DNA of 7,111 nt from Cyanobacteria bacterium UBA11372 (GCA_003486675.1 DNGG01000281.1:1-7111); one strand, 5' to 3'; numbered from the stretch's first letter, positions 1 through 7,002 are shown. Made by a program: numbers and translations. Notes: generated from the letters alone by a model not told the origin.

Positions 1-1686
1 CATGTCCGCTTCCATCGGTTGTGTATATTTTCTCTTTGTGTAGGGGCGGGTTTTACCAACCAATCTGTGGAACCAAGAAATATCTCGTTAAACCCGCCCC
101 AAAGCGCATCCTCCAATTACCAATTACCAATTACCAATTACCAATTACCAATTACCAATTACCAAGAAATTGCTCAACTATTAGCCAAAGCCATCCAACA
201 AGCAAAACAACTCAACGATAAACGAGCCGAAGCTTATGGACTTGGGGAGTTAGGCAAAGTTTATCAACTAACCGGACAGTTAGCAGAAGCGCAAAGTTTA
301 ACCGAACAAGCGCTATTAATTGCTAATGGAATATCAGCCGAAGAAATAGCCGCTCAGATGCAAGCAAGATTGGGGGAAATACTCAAAGCTAGGGGGGATA
401 TTAAAGGAGCGATCGCAGCTTACACCAACGCCGTTAAAACCCTCAATACTATTCGCCGCGACTTAGTCGCAATGAACCCCGAAGTTCAGTTTTCTTTCCT
501 CGACAGCGTCCAACCAGTCTATCGCGAACTCACAGATTTATTACTACAATCCGCCCAGGATAAAGACGCAGATCAAAAGAACCTCAAACAAGCGCTTGAT
601 GTCATCGAAGGACTGCAACTTGCAGAACTAGATAATTTCTTTCGGCAAGCTTGTTTAGATGCCAAACCGCAGCAAATCGATAAAATCGATCCCACAGCGG
701 CAGTTATCTATCCCATGATATTAAAAGACCGCATCGAAGTTATCTTGTCAATTCCGGGAAAACCGCTACGCAATTATAAAACCTTCTTACCCCAAGCGGA
801 AATAGAAAGAAAACTCAAGCAATTGAGAGGCTTTTTAAGCTTATCTGCTGCCAAACCAGAGCATTTAAGCCTTTACGCTACGCTTTATGACTGGTTAATT
901 AAACCCGCCCAAACCGAGATCGCAGAAAGTGGGATCAAAACCTTAGTCTTTGTCATGGATGGTTCCTTGCGAAATCTGCCAATGGCTGCGCTCTACGACG
1001 GTGAGCAATATTTAATCGAAAAGTATAGCATTGCTTTCGCTCCCGGCTTGCAGTTATTAGACCCCCATCCCCTGGCTGCCAGACATCTTAAAACTTTAAT
1101 AGGTGGTTTAAGCGAAGCTCGTCAAGGTTTTATTGCTCTACCAGGCGTGCAATCAGAAGTCGATTTAATTACCAGAAAAGTTTCTTCTGAAGTTTTGCTC
1201 AATCAAAAATTTACCAGTAATTCTTTGAAGCAAACTTTATCAGAAACAAAGACACCCGTTTTGCATTTAGCCACCCACGGGCAGTTTAGTTCTAAAATCG
1301 AAGACACGTTTATTTTAACCTGGGATGGTAAATTGAACGTGACTGAATTGGAAGAGGTTATAGGGCGCAGAAATGAAACGATTGCTGACCCGATCGAACT
1401 TCTGGTATTGAGCGCTTGTCAAACGGCTAAAGGGGATAACCGAGCAGTTTTGGGATTAGCTGGACTCGCAGTAAAAAGCGGCGCACGTTCTACAATGGCA
1501 ACTTTGTGGTCGGTCAATGACGAATCCACCGCTGATTTTATGGCTGAATTTTACAAGCAGCTAACTAAACCAGATATCGCTAAATCTGAAGCCTTGCGTC
1601 AAGCTCAATTATTTGTGTTAAAACAACCCAAGTACAACCATCCTTTTTACTGGGCACCCTTTGTTTTAGTTGGGAATTGGTTGTAA
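1..1686 (+). CDS. TPR-CHAT domain caspase-like protein, 5' end missing
   Basis: This is probably a cysteine peptidase of the caspase/separase-like CHAT family, activated or targeted through TPR protein-protein contacts; substrate unknown. The frame is open to base 1 without a stop, so I treat it as 5'-partial. A TTG at 19 and GTG at 67 are possible starts but lack a Shine-Dalgarno. Counting from base 1, residues ~14-55 are translated repeat DNA. Two TPR-like helical pairs follow at ~75-109 and ~115-148, then a linker. The CHAT domain (~290-560) contains DGSLRNLPMAALYDG, then HLATHG with the probable catalytic His426 (bases 1276-1278), and LSACQT with the probable nucleophile Cys473 (1417-1419). 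It ends in the family's usual HPFYWAPFVLVGNW. Both catalytic residues are present, so the domain looks intact. Homologues usually carry more TPRs, expected upstream of the window. It is separated from the next gene by 296 bases. Family assignment is firm; protease activity is inferred. Confidence 0.9.
   Translation, partial: HVRFHRLCIFSLCVGAGFTNQSVEPRNISLNPPQSASSNYQLPITNYQLPITNYQEIAQLLAKAIQQAKQLNDKRAEAYGLGELGKVYQLTGQLAEAQSLTEQALLIANGISAEEIAAQMQARLGEILKARGDIKGAIAAYTNAVKTLNTIRRDLVAMNPEVQFSFLDSVQPVYRELTDLLLQSAQDKDADQKNLKQALDVIEGLQLAELDNFFRQACLDAKPQQIDKIDPTAAVIYPMILKDRIEVILSIPGKPLRNYKTFLPQAEIERKLKQLRGFLSLSAAKPEHLSLYATLYDWLIKPAQTEIAESGIKTLVFVMDGSLRNLPMAALYDGEQYLIEKYSIAFAPGLQLLDPHPLAARHLKTLIGGLSEARQGFIALPGVQSEVDLITRKVSSEVLLNQKFTSNSLKQTLSETKTPVLHLATHGQFSSKIEDTFILTWDGKLNVTELEEVIGRRNETIADPIELLVLSACQTAKGDNRAVLGLAGLAVKSGARSTMATLWSVNDESTADFMAEFYKQLTKPDIAKSEALRQAQLFVLKQPKYNHPFYWAPFVLVGNWL
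41..103. repeat. Hairpin-forming interspersed repeat inside the CHAT reading frame
   Basis: GGGGCGGGTTT at 43-53 is perfectly complementary to AAACCCGCCCC at 90-100, giving an 11-base-pair GC-rich stem around a ~36-base loop. Such elements resemble short MITE-like repeats that I recall in many copies in Microcoleus- and Oscillatoria-type genomes; the copy number cannot be tested here. It is translated in the CHAT frame as roughly GAGFTNQSVEPRNISLNPPQ and brings no stop. A 7-base tandem array begins ten bases after it. Confidence 0.7.
113..165 (+). repeat. Heptamer tandem array (CCAATTA), 7.6 copies, in-frame in the CHAT gene
   Basis: Seven exact copies of CCAATTA run from 113 to 161, followed by CCAA. 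Bases 115-165 are translated as a repeating heptapeptide NYQLPIT (2.4 turns), because three 7-base units make seven codons. The array lies just before EIAQLLAKAIQQAKQL, the start of the conserved TPR block, so it replaces or extends a linker. A change of one unit would shift the frame; a change of three would not. Confidence 0.95.
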
Positions 1687-1691
1687 GTTTT

Positions 1692-1722
1692 TTGGTAATT
1701 GGTAATTGGTAATTGGTAATTG
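1692..1722 (-). repeat. Inverted heptamer array (TTGGTAA on + strand), about 4.4 copies
   Basis: Four exact TTGGTAA units (1692-1719) followed by TTG form 31 bases perfectly complementary to the CCAATTA array at 113-165. The array starts five bases after the CHAT stop codon (1684-1686). In this orientation every + frame would contain TAA, and it sits outside any gene. The following bases (TTGCTGATTGCCAATGG) look like decayed units. Confidence 0.95.
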
Positions 1723-1749
1723 CTGATTGCCAATGGAAAAAATTACCTG

Positions 1750-1823
1750 GTAGGGGGAAACCACTGCTATAGAAAATCTTTAGCTTCTTGCCGAATCTTG
1801 ACGCCGCAATGCTTTTCCCCTAC
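1750..1823. repeat. Palindromic-ended 74-base interspersed element
   Basis: GTAGGGGGAAA at 1750-1760 and TTTTCCCCTAC at 1813-1823 are inverted copies with one mismatch. They bracket a 52-base interior that has no reading frame. The GTAGGGG...CCCCTAC ends resemble those of the element at 41-103 (GTAGGGG...CCCC), which suggests related non-autonomous hairpin repeats. It could fold at the 3' end of the CHAT transcript, but there is no U-tract to make it a convincing terminator. Confidence 0.55.
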
Positions 1824-1834
1824 GCGATCGCCCA

Positions 1835-1850
1835 CTATCCATTATCCATT
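1835..1850 (+). repeat. Second heptamer motif ((C/T)TATCCA), about 2.3 copies
   Basis: CTATCCA TTATCCA TT is a short period-7 repeat just downstream of a HIP1 octamer at 1824-1831. It shares the 7-base period of the CCAATTA arrays but not their sequence, and is probably a minimal copy of another heptamer family. The rest of the 1687-1982 gap shows no plausible gene; the longest ATG frames there are about a dozen codons. Confidence 0.5.
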
Positions 1851-1982
1851 GGCAAAATTGTGCTTTTTTGAACAGTTAATTGCGAAAAAACACTGATGGC
1901 TGGTTAACTTAGCAGTGGTTAAGGTGTAATGGGATTATTATCATCCCGCAAAGTCAATCAGAGCTGACTGGAGAATTTTAAG

Positions 1983-2702
1983 ATGAAAAACCAACGATTT
2001 TCTCTGTTGACAACCACTTTGCTCCTGGCTAGCTGCTCGATGTCTGTCTCGCTCCCAGGAGATGCGGTAACCTTTTCCACGCCTAGAGGAACATCTGGCG
2101 CGCCTCGCCAGGAAACGACGGGGGGAGCAACTCGTAATAACGGTGCTTGCTTGAGCAACGCTCACGCATCAAAAGATACAGTAACTGCCTTAATTCCTAA
2201 CACCCGTTTGGGATTAACTGTATCCGAACGACCGACTGTTTTTGTCTACGTGCCTAAAACAACAGCCAAAGAAGCTACCTTTACTCTCCAAGATGCTGCT
2301 CGAAATCTGATTTACCGCACAAAAGTACCGCTAAGAGAAACTGGAGGTGTGATTCGCATCACTGTGCCAGAAACAGTGAAAGCGCTAGAAATGGATAATG
2401 ATTATCGGTGGGTAGTGGAAATCCACTGCATCGCCGATTTAGATCCGGACAATCCTTTTGCTGAGGGGTGGGTGCGCCGTACATCAGTCAATGCCAATTT
2501 GGCTGGTAAACTAGAGACAGCCAAGACATCTCTAGAGCGTGCAATGGCATATTCCCAAGCGGGAATTTGGTACGACGCTCTAGGCAATATGGCTGACGCA
2601 ATGCGATCGCAACCCCAAAACTCAACTTTGGTTAAGAATTGGGAAGAACTCTTAACCTCGGTGGGATTGCAAGCGATCGCCAAAAGCCCACTCACCTTGT
2701 AA
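1983..2702 (+). CDS. DUF928 family protein with lipoprotein-like signal peptide
   Basis: This 239-residue exported protein of unknown function matches the cyanobacterial DUF928 pattern. The ATG at 1983 is chosen because GGAG lies at 1970-1973 with a 9-base spacer, and because it gives a signal peptide (MKNQRF, then a hydrophobic stretch 8-17). The signal ends in LASC at 15-18, a lipobox-like site, so Cys18 may be lipidated; ordinary signal peptidase cleavage remains possible. A Gly/Thr/Pro-rich linker covers ~20-55. The core shows TALIPNTRLGLTVSERPTVFVYVP (residues 68-91), YRWVVEIHC (141-149), EGWVRR (161-166) and the diagnostic SQAGIWYDAL (191-200), followed by WEELLTSVGL near the C-terminus. 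Cys56 and Cys149 could form a disulfide outside the cytoplasm. It lies between a CHAT gene and a CHASE2 kinase gene, which suggests an envelope accessory to the sensor. The family call is confident from motif memory; the role is unknown. Confidence 0.87.
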   Translation: MKNQRFSLLTTTLLLASCSMSVSLPGDAVTFSTPRGTSGAPRQETTGGATRNNGACLSNAHASKDTVTALIPNTRLGLTVSERPTVFVYVPKTTAKEATFTLQDAARNLIYRTKVPLRETGGVIRITVPETVKALEMDNDYRWVVEIHCIADLDPDNPFAEGWVRRTSVNANLAGKLETAKTSLERAMAYSQAGIWYDALGNMADAMRSQPQNSTLVKNWEELLTSVGLQAIAKSPLTL

Positions 2703-2718
2703 TATTTATAATTGCTCC

Positions 2719-2757
2719 TAGTTGCGCTGACATGCTTGAATGCAGTCATCGCAACTA
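2719..2757 (+). terminator. Strong stem-loop after DUF928: weak terminator or regulatory hairpin
   Basis: TAGTTGCG (2719-2726) pairs perfectly with CGCAACTA (2750-2757). The helix continues through TGAC/GTCA and TGC/GCA with one mismatch and one bulge, leaving a loop of about six bases. It begins 16 bases after the DUF928 stop. A T-rich stretch (2763-2782) follows, but a few bases too far away for a classical intrinsic terminator. It could instead be a processing or attenuation structure, or a protein-binding palindrome next to the TATAAT box at 2765. Confidence 0.4.
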
Positions 2758-2764
2758 AATACTT

Positions 2765-2770
2765 TATAAT
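2765..2770 (+). promoter_or_regulatory. Candidate -10 box for the two-kinase operon
   Basis: A perfect TATAAT lies 57 bases before the CHASE2 kinase start, in an AT-rich stretch. No convincing -35 hexamer sits 16-18 bases upstream. The inverted repeat at 2719-2757 occupies that place, so an activator-dependent promoter is possible. In an AT-rich gap a chance match is also plausible. Confidence 0.28.
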
Positions 2771-2827
2771 TTAATTTTTATTCTCCCCTCTCCAAGCCCC
2801 GCGCTCTAGTGCAACCAAAAACATCTT

Positions 2828-5605
2828 ATGTGGCTGAAGGAAAAAATTTTACAGGGGCGCAAGCGATATTCAAGAGTCATCGCGACGGCGATAGCTGTAG
2901 CGGCACTCGTCATAGTCGGCGATAAAGCAGAATTATTTCAGATTTTAGAATGGGCGACTACGGATCGATTTTTTCGCCTGCGTCCAGCTGAACCAGTAGA
3001 TTCCCGTATTACTATAGTCGAAATCACAGAAGACGATATCAAGCGACTCAGACAATGGCCTATGCCGGATATTATCTTAGCCAAGTTGATTGATACAATC
3101 AAGCAGCAACAGCCAGCAGTAATTGGCTTAGATATTTATCGAGATTTACCAGTAGGTCCAGGATATAGTCAACTGGCTGAGGTGATGAATAATACCCCAA
3201 ACCTCATAGGGGTAGAAAAAATTTTGGGGCAAGCTGTAGCGCCGCCGCCGATTTTACAAGCTCGCTCTCAAGTAGCGATCGCCGATTTAGTCCCCGATAG
3301 CGATGGGAAAATCCGCCGCGCTTTAATATCGTCAGAAGATAATTATGGAACATCTAAACTGTCCCTGGGAGCGCGAGCGGCGCTAATGTATTTAGAAGCA
3401 AAAGGCATGACGCCCAAACAGGTAGATGGGGAAAAAATGCATCTGCAATTGGGTAGAGCTTTGTTTAAGCCTTTAACGGGTAAAGAGGGAAACTACAGAA
3501 CCGATATTATCGGCGGATATCAAATATTAATGAACTATCGGGGGACGCGATCGCAATTCCAAATCGTCTCGGTCACCAATGTTTTGTCAAACAAAATATC
3601 ACCAGATTTAATCCGCGATCGCATTGTCTTCATCGGTGTCACCGCCAAAAGTCTCAACGATTTCAGTTACACCCCTTATGATTCCCGCATTGAGGGAGTT
3701 TTAATTCACGCCAACATATCCAGCCAAATATTAAGTGCAGCCATTGATGGGCGTCCTTTGTTAGAACCTTGGTCCCATTCAATCGAATATTCGTGGATTT
3801 TTATCTGGTCTTATATTGGGGCAACCGGAAGTTGGATATTGATCCAAATCACTCAATCCCACAACAAGATTATTGGACTCGGCAGAGTCGTTGAAGGAGT
3901 GATTTTTGCCGCAATTTTTCTAGTTTTAATATCTTATTTTGCTTTCTTGATTGGCTGGTTAATTCCGGTAGTTCCCCCCTTAATAGCAATGGCAGTTTCT
4001 GCCATTGCCATGACAAACTACTACCAAATTTGGCGCTTGAAACAAGCCAACGCACAACTGACAAACTACTCCAAAACCCTAGAACAGCGAGTCGAAGAAC
4101 GCACCGCCGAACTCCAAGCCGCTAAACTAGCAGCAGATACCGCCAATAGTGCCAAAAGCGAATTTCTCGCTAACATGAGCCACGAACTTCGCACCCCGCT
4201 TAACGGCATTTTAGGATACGCGCAAATTCTGCAACGTTCAAAAACACTTCAAGTAAAGGAAAAAGAAGGAATTGATATCATTTACCAGTGCGGCTCGCAC
4301 CTGCTGACCTTAATCAACGATATTTTAGACTTATCTAAAATAGAAGCAAGAAAATTAGAACTGCATCCGACGGATTTTAACTTTCACAACTTTCTCACTG
4401 GCGTAGCAGAAATTTGTCGCATCAAAGCCGACCAAAAAGGCATTAAATTTATTTCCCCCAATTTATCTATCCTTCCCTTGTGGGTGAAAGCCGACGAAAA
4501 ACGGCTGCGGCAAGTTTTAATTAACTTACTAGGAAATGCCATAAAATTTACCGACAAAGGAAGCGTCACCTTTAAACTAGAAGTAATCGGTAATGGAACG
4601 AATTATAACCAATTACCAATTACCAATTACCCTCGTTCCCAGGATCTGCCTGGGAATGCAATTACCAAAATCCGCTTTTCAATTGAAGATACCGGCATCG
4701 GCATGAGCGCAGAACAATTAGAAAAGATATTTTTACCATTCGAGCAAGTAGGAGATAAATCGCGTCAGGCAGAAGGGACGGGATTAGGATTAGCAATCAC
4801 CCATAAAATTGTGAATTTAATGGGCAGCCAAATAGAAGTCAGAAGCTGTTTGGGTAAAGGCAGCAGTTTTGGGTTTGATTTAGAGCTGCCCCTAGCCGTA
4901 GGAACGAAAGCAAACTACCCGGAAAGGCACGATAAAATTATTGGAATTAAAGGTGAAAAACCAACCATTTTGATAGTAGATGATAGAAGAGAAAACCGTT
5001 CGTTTCTCGTCAACGCACTTGAAACAATCGGTTTTGCTACAATTGAAGCGACCAACGGTCAAGAAGGACTCGATGTGGCGACCAAGTCGGCACCAGATTT
5101 GATTATTACTGACTTGGCTATGCCAGTTATGGATGGATTAGAAATGATTCAACAAATCCGCAGCGATTCCCAATTTCAAGAGCGAGCAATTATTGTTTCT
5201 TCTGCCAGCGTTTTTGAGAGCGATAGGCAAAAAAGTTTGGAGGCAGGAGGCAATGAATTTTTGCCAAAACCCGTGCAAATTGACGAATTATTGATGCTGT
5301 TGCAAAAATATTTGAAACTGCAATGGCTCTACGAGGAAGAGTCAGCTTCTGCGAATAAACAAGACACAAATTTGAGCGGTGAAGACCCCGTCTATAATGC
5401 CATCCTTGCTCCCGAAAAAGCTGAATTATTAAAATTGTACGATCTAGCAATGATGGGCAATATTCAAGCAATAGAAGAGGCAGGTAAAAAGCTAGAACAA
5501 AAAGATGAAAAATATGCCCCCTTCGCCAATGAATTGCGTCAGTTAGCCGACAGTTTTTCCCTAGACAAAATAGAAGAATTTATCAAACAGTTTATAGAAA
5601 AATAG
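2828..5605 (+). CDS. CHASE2 sensor histidine kinase with C-terminal receiver
   Basis: This 925-residue membrane sensor kinase presumably detects an extracytoplasmic signal through CHASE2. After a basic N-terminus, TM1 lies at ~17-31. CHASE2 (~35-310) shows [21 protein letters not shown] and IRDRIVFIG. Three further membrane segments follow at ~321-341, 356-378 and 379-398, the usual CHASE2 topology. A coiled coil (~402-443) leads to the H-box SHELRTP with His452 (bases 4181-4183), N-box [16 protein letters not shown] (621-626), FLPFEQ (635-640) and GTGLGL (650-655). The receiver (~711-830) has Asp718/719, phospho-acceptor Asp762, Ser791 or Ser792, and Lys814. The tail (~858-925) is helical and has no histidine, so it is not an HPt. 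Residues ~590-613 are a repeat-derived insertion in the ATPase domain. All kinase motifs are intact, so activity is plausible. No Shine-Dalgarno precedes the ATG, but the start suits the topology. Confidence 0.93.
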   Translation: MWLKEKILQGRKRYSRVIATAIAVAALVIVGDKAELFQILEWATTDRFFRLRPAEPVDSRITIVEITEDDIKRLRQWPMPDIILAKLIDTIKQQQPAVIGLDIYRDLPVGPGYSQLAEVMNNTPNLIGVEKILGQAVAPPPILQARSQVAIADLVPDSDGKIRRALISSEDNYGTSKLSLGARAALMYLEAKGMTPKQVDGEKMHLQLGRALFKPLTGKEGNYRTDIIGGYQILMNYRGTRSQFQIVSVTNVLSNKISPDLIRDRIVFIGVTAKSLNDFSYTPYDSRIEGVLIHANISSQILSAAIDGRPLLEPWSHSIEYSWIFIWSYIGATGSWILIQITQSHNKIIGLGRVVEGVIFAAIFLVLISYFAFLIGWLIPVVPPLIAMAVSAIAMTNYYQIWRLKQANAQLTNYSKTLEQRVEERTAELQAAKLAADTANSAKSEFLANMSHELRTPLNGILGYAQILQRSKTLQVKEKEGIDIIYQCGSHLLTLINDILDLSKIEARKLELHPTDFNFHNFLTGVAEICRIKADQKGIKFISPNLSILPLWVKADEKRLRQVLINLLGNAIKFTDKGSVTFKLEVIGNGTNYNQLPITNYPRSQDLPGNAITKIRFSIEDTGIGMSAEQLEKIFLPFEQVGDKSRQAEGTGLGLAITHKIVNLMGSQIEVRSCLGKGSSFGFDLELPLAVGTKANYPERHDKIIGIKGEKPTILIVDDRRENRSFLVNALETIGFATIEATNGQEGLDVATKSAPDLIITDLAMPVMDGLEMIQQIRSDSQFQERAIIVSSASVFESDRQKSLEAGGNEFLPKPVQIDELLMLLQKYLKLQWLYEEESASANKQDTNLSGEDPVYNAILAPEKAELLKLYDLAMMGNIQAIEEAGKKLEQKDEKYAPFANELRQLADSFSLDKIEEFIKQFIEK
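4609..4667 (+). repeat. Compound repeat inserted in-frame in the kinase ATPase domain
   Basis: Three exact CCAATTA units (4609-4629) plus CC are followed by a hairpin, TTCCCAGG (4636-4643) pairing with CCTGGGAA (4649-4656) around a five-base loop. A single further CAATTACCA lies at 4659-4667. The hairpin therefore appears nested inside a heptamer array. I recall similar CGTTCCCAG-type hairpins as abundant interspersed repeats in filamentous cyanobacteria. GGAACGA at 4595-4601, just before the array, is an inverted copy of TCGTTCC at 4633-4639. The translation is about [20 protein letters not shown]. Confidence 0.88.
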
Positions 5606-5613
5606 GAGGAGGT
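5604..5613 (+). promoter_or_regulatory. Strong Shine-Dalgarno overlapping the upstream stop codon
   Basis: AGGAGGAGGT starts inside the TAG stop (5603-5605) of the CHASE2 kinase. Its first AGGAGG is 7 bases from the ATG at 5617. Ribosomes ending the first gene would stand on this site, so translation of the two kinases is probably coupled. It also settles the start of the second gene. The first kinase, by contrast, has no visible ribosome-binding site. Confidence 0.88.
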
Positions 5614-5616
5614 GCA

Positions 5617-6912
5617 ATGACTACTAAAATTTTGCTAGTTGACGATAATCCCACCAATTTAAAAGTGTTGTCGGGAGCAATGGCAGAGTCTGGGTGGACT
5701 ATCCTAGTAGCCACGGATGGGGAACGGGCGCTGAAGCAGGCAGAATATGCCCTTCCAGACTTGATTTTACTCGATGTGATGATGCCAGGAATTACTGGGT
5801 TTGAAACTTGCATGAGGCTCAAAAGTAACCCGACAACTCAAGAAATTCCAGTGATTTTTATCACCGCATTAGACGAGGCTGTTGATAAAGTCAAAGGTTT
5901 AAATTTAGGAGCGGTAGATTATATCACAAAACCGTTTCAACAAGAAGAAGTTTTAGCCCGCGTCGGGGTGCATCTAAAACTGCGCGCTCTCAGTAAAAAG
6001 CTATCAGAACAAAACGAGCTGCTGGAGAAACTGGTAGAAGAGCGCACTGCTAAACTCAAACAAGCTATGCGGGATTTGCAACAATCTCAGCTTCAGTTAG
6101 TACAAAATGAAAAGATGGCTACTCTCGGTCAATTAGTCGCTGGAGTCGCCCATGAAATTAACAATCCTGTAGGCTTCATTGCTGGCAATCTCACCCAAGC
6201 CGAGCAAGATATACAAAATTTACTTAAACTCATTCATCTTTATCAATCTGAGTATCCTAATTCCTCAGACAAGATAGCCGCTTTTATTGATGAAATAGAT
6301 CTAGAATTCTTGAGCGAAGACTTGCCAAAAATGATTGCATCCATGCATGAAGGTACGGAACGGATACGCAATATCAGTACTTCTTTAAAAACCTTCTCTC
6401 GCTTAGATTCTCTTTCTTTGGTAGAGTTTAACGTCCACGAGGGAATTGATAGTACCTTAGTGATATTGAGACACCGGCTCAAAGCTAACGAACAGCGTCC
6501 TGAAATAGAGGTTGTGCGCGATTATGGAGAAGTTCCAGAAATTAAGTGTTATCCCGGTCAGTTAAATCAGGTATTTATGAACATCCTGAGTAATGCAATT
6601 GATGCCGTTGATGAATCCAATAACGGACGTTACTATCAAGAAATCGCAGCCAATCCCAATCGGATTTTGATTCGGACTTCTGTAGAAAAATCCAGCCTGG
6701 TTATTTTAATTAAAGATAATGGCTGCGGCATGAGCGAGTCAATCCGCAGCCAGGTGTTCGACCACTTGTTCACGACGAAAGCTGTGGGGCGAGGAACTGG
6801 TTTGGGATTATCTATTTCTCGTCAGATTATAGAAGAGAAACACGGGGGGCAGCTTAATTGTAATTCCGTACTGGGAGAAGGAACTGAATTTATCATTGAG
6901 CTGCCGATTTAA
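5617..6912 (+). CDS. Soluble receiver-histidine kinase (REC-HisKA-HATPase)
   Basis: This 431-residue cytoplasmic protein has no membrane segment or signal peptide. An N-terminal receiver (~3-120) has Asp9/Asp10, phospho-acceptor Asp53 (bases 5773-5775) in LLDVMMPG, Thr83 and Lys105 in TKPF. A coiled coil (~122-165) joins it to a kinase core with GQLVAGVAHEINNP and phospho-acceptor His179 (6151-6153). The H-box region continues to ~265 through a long helical insert (LYQSEYPNSSDKIAAFIDEI) usual for HEINNP-type cyanobacterial kinases. The ATPase domain has NILSNAIDAV with Asn326, DNGCGM (367-372), FDHLFTTK (381-388) and GRGTGLGL (391-398). The receiver may gate the kinase, and the adjacent CHASE2 kinase is the natural phosphate source. 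Its own target is not in the window: no DNA-binding output is attached and no regulator follows within 199 bases. The domain call is firm; the partnership is inferred from operon position. Confidence 0.93.
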   Translation: MTTKILLVDDNPTNLKVLSGAMAESGWTILVATDGERALKQAEYALPDLILLDVMMPGITGFETCMRLKSNPTTQEIPVIFITALDEAVDKVKGLNLGAVDYITKPFQQEEVLARVGVHLKLRALSKKLSEQNELLEKLVEERTAKLKQAMRDLQQSQLQLVQNEKMATLGQLVAGVAHEINNPVGFIAGNLTQAEQDIQNLLKLIHLYQSEYPNSSDKIAAFIDEIDLEFLSEDLPKMIASMHEGTERIRNISTSLKTFSRLDSLSLVEFNVHEGIDSTLVILRHRLKANEQRPEIEVVRDYGEVPEIKCYPGQLNQVFMNILSNAIDAVDESNNGRYYQEIAANPNRILIRTSVEKSSLVILIKDNGCGMSESIRSQVFDHLFTTKAVGRGTGLGLSISRQIIEEKHGGQLNCNSVLGEGTEFIIELPI

Positions 6913-7002
6913 TTCTTTATATAGATGGAGAATTGATAGGGAAAGGCCATAATTAATAAATGGGGCTAATTGGCATTTACAAAAATTTAATATAGTTTAC
7001 AA

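Noticed and set aside
113..165. CRISPR array
   Set aside because: The unit is 7 bases, contiguous and without spacers; it is a simple tandem repeat.
21..221. Short + strand frame overlapping the repeats at the start of the CHAT gene
   Set aside because: It is open only because the heptamer array is stop-free in all three + frames; it has no ribosome-binding site and overlaps conserved TPR coding.
1880..1930. Possible promoter for DUF928 (TTGCGA at 1880, TGTAAT at 1925)
   Set aside because: The hexamers are not at proper mutual spacing, and the -10 candidate at correct distance from TTGCGA matches only three of six positions.
1931..1947. Small inverted repeat GGGAT-N7-ATCCC before the DUF928 gene
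   Set aside because: A five-base arm is expected by chance; without conservation it cannot be called an operator.
1941..2165. Minus-strand open frames of 74 and 66 codons across the DUF928 start
   Set aside because: They lie antisense to a well-supported gene, show Arg/Ser-rich shadow composition and match no family I know.
2402..2749. Minus-strand frame of 115 codons antisense to the end of DUF928
   Set aside because: It is a shadow of the conserved DUF928 C-terminus, lacks a Shine-Dalgarno and runs through the stem-loop.
5399..5605. HPt domain at the end of the CHASE2 kinase
   Set aside because: There is no histidine in the segment, so it cannot serve as a phosphotransfer domain.
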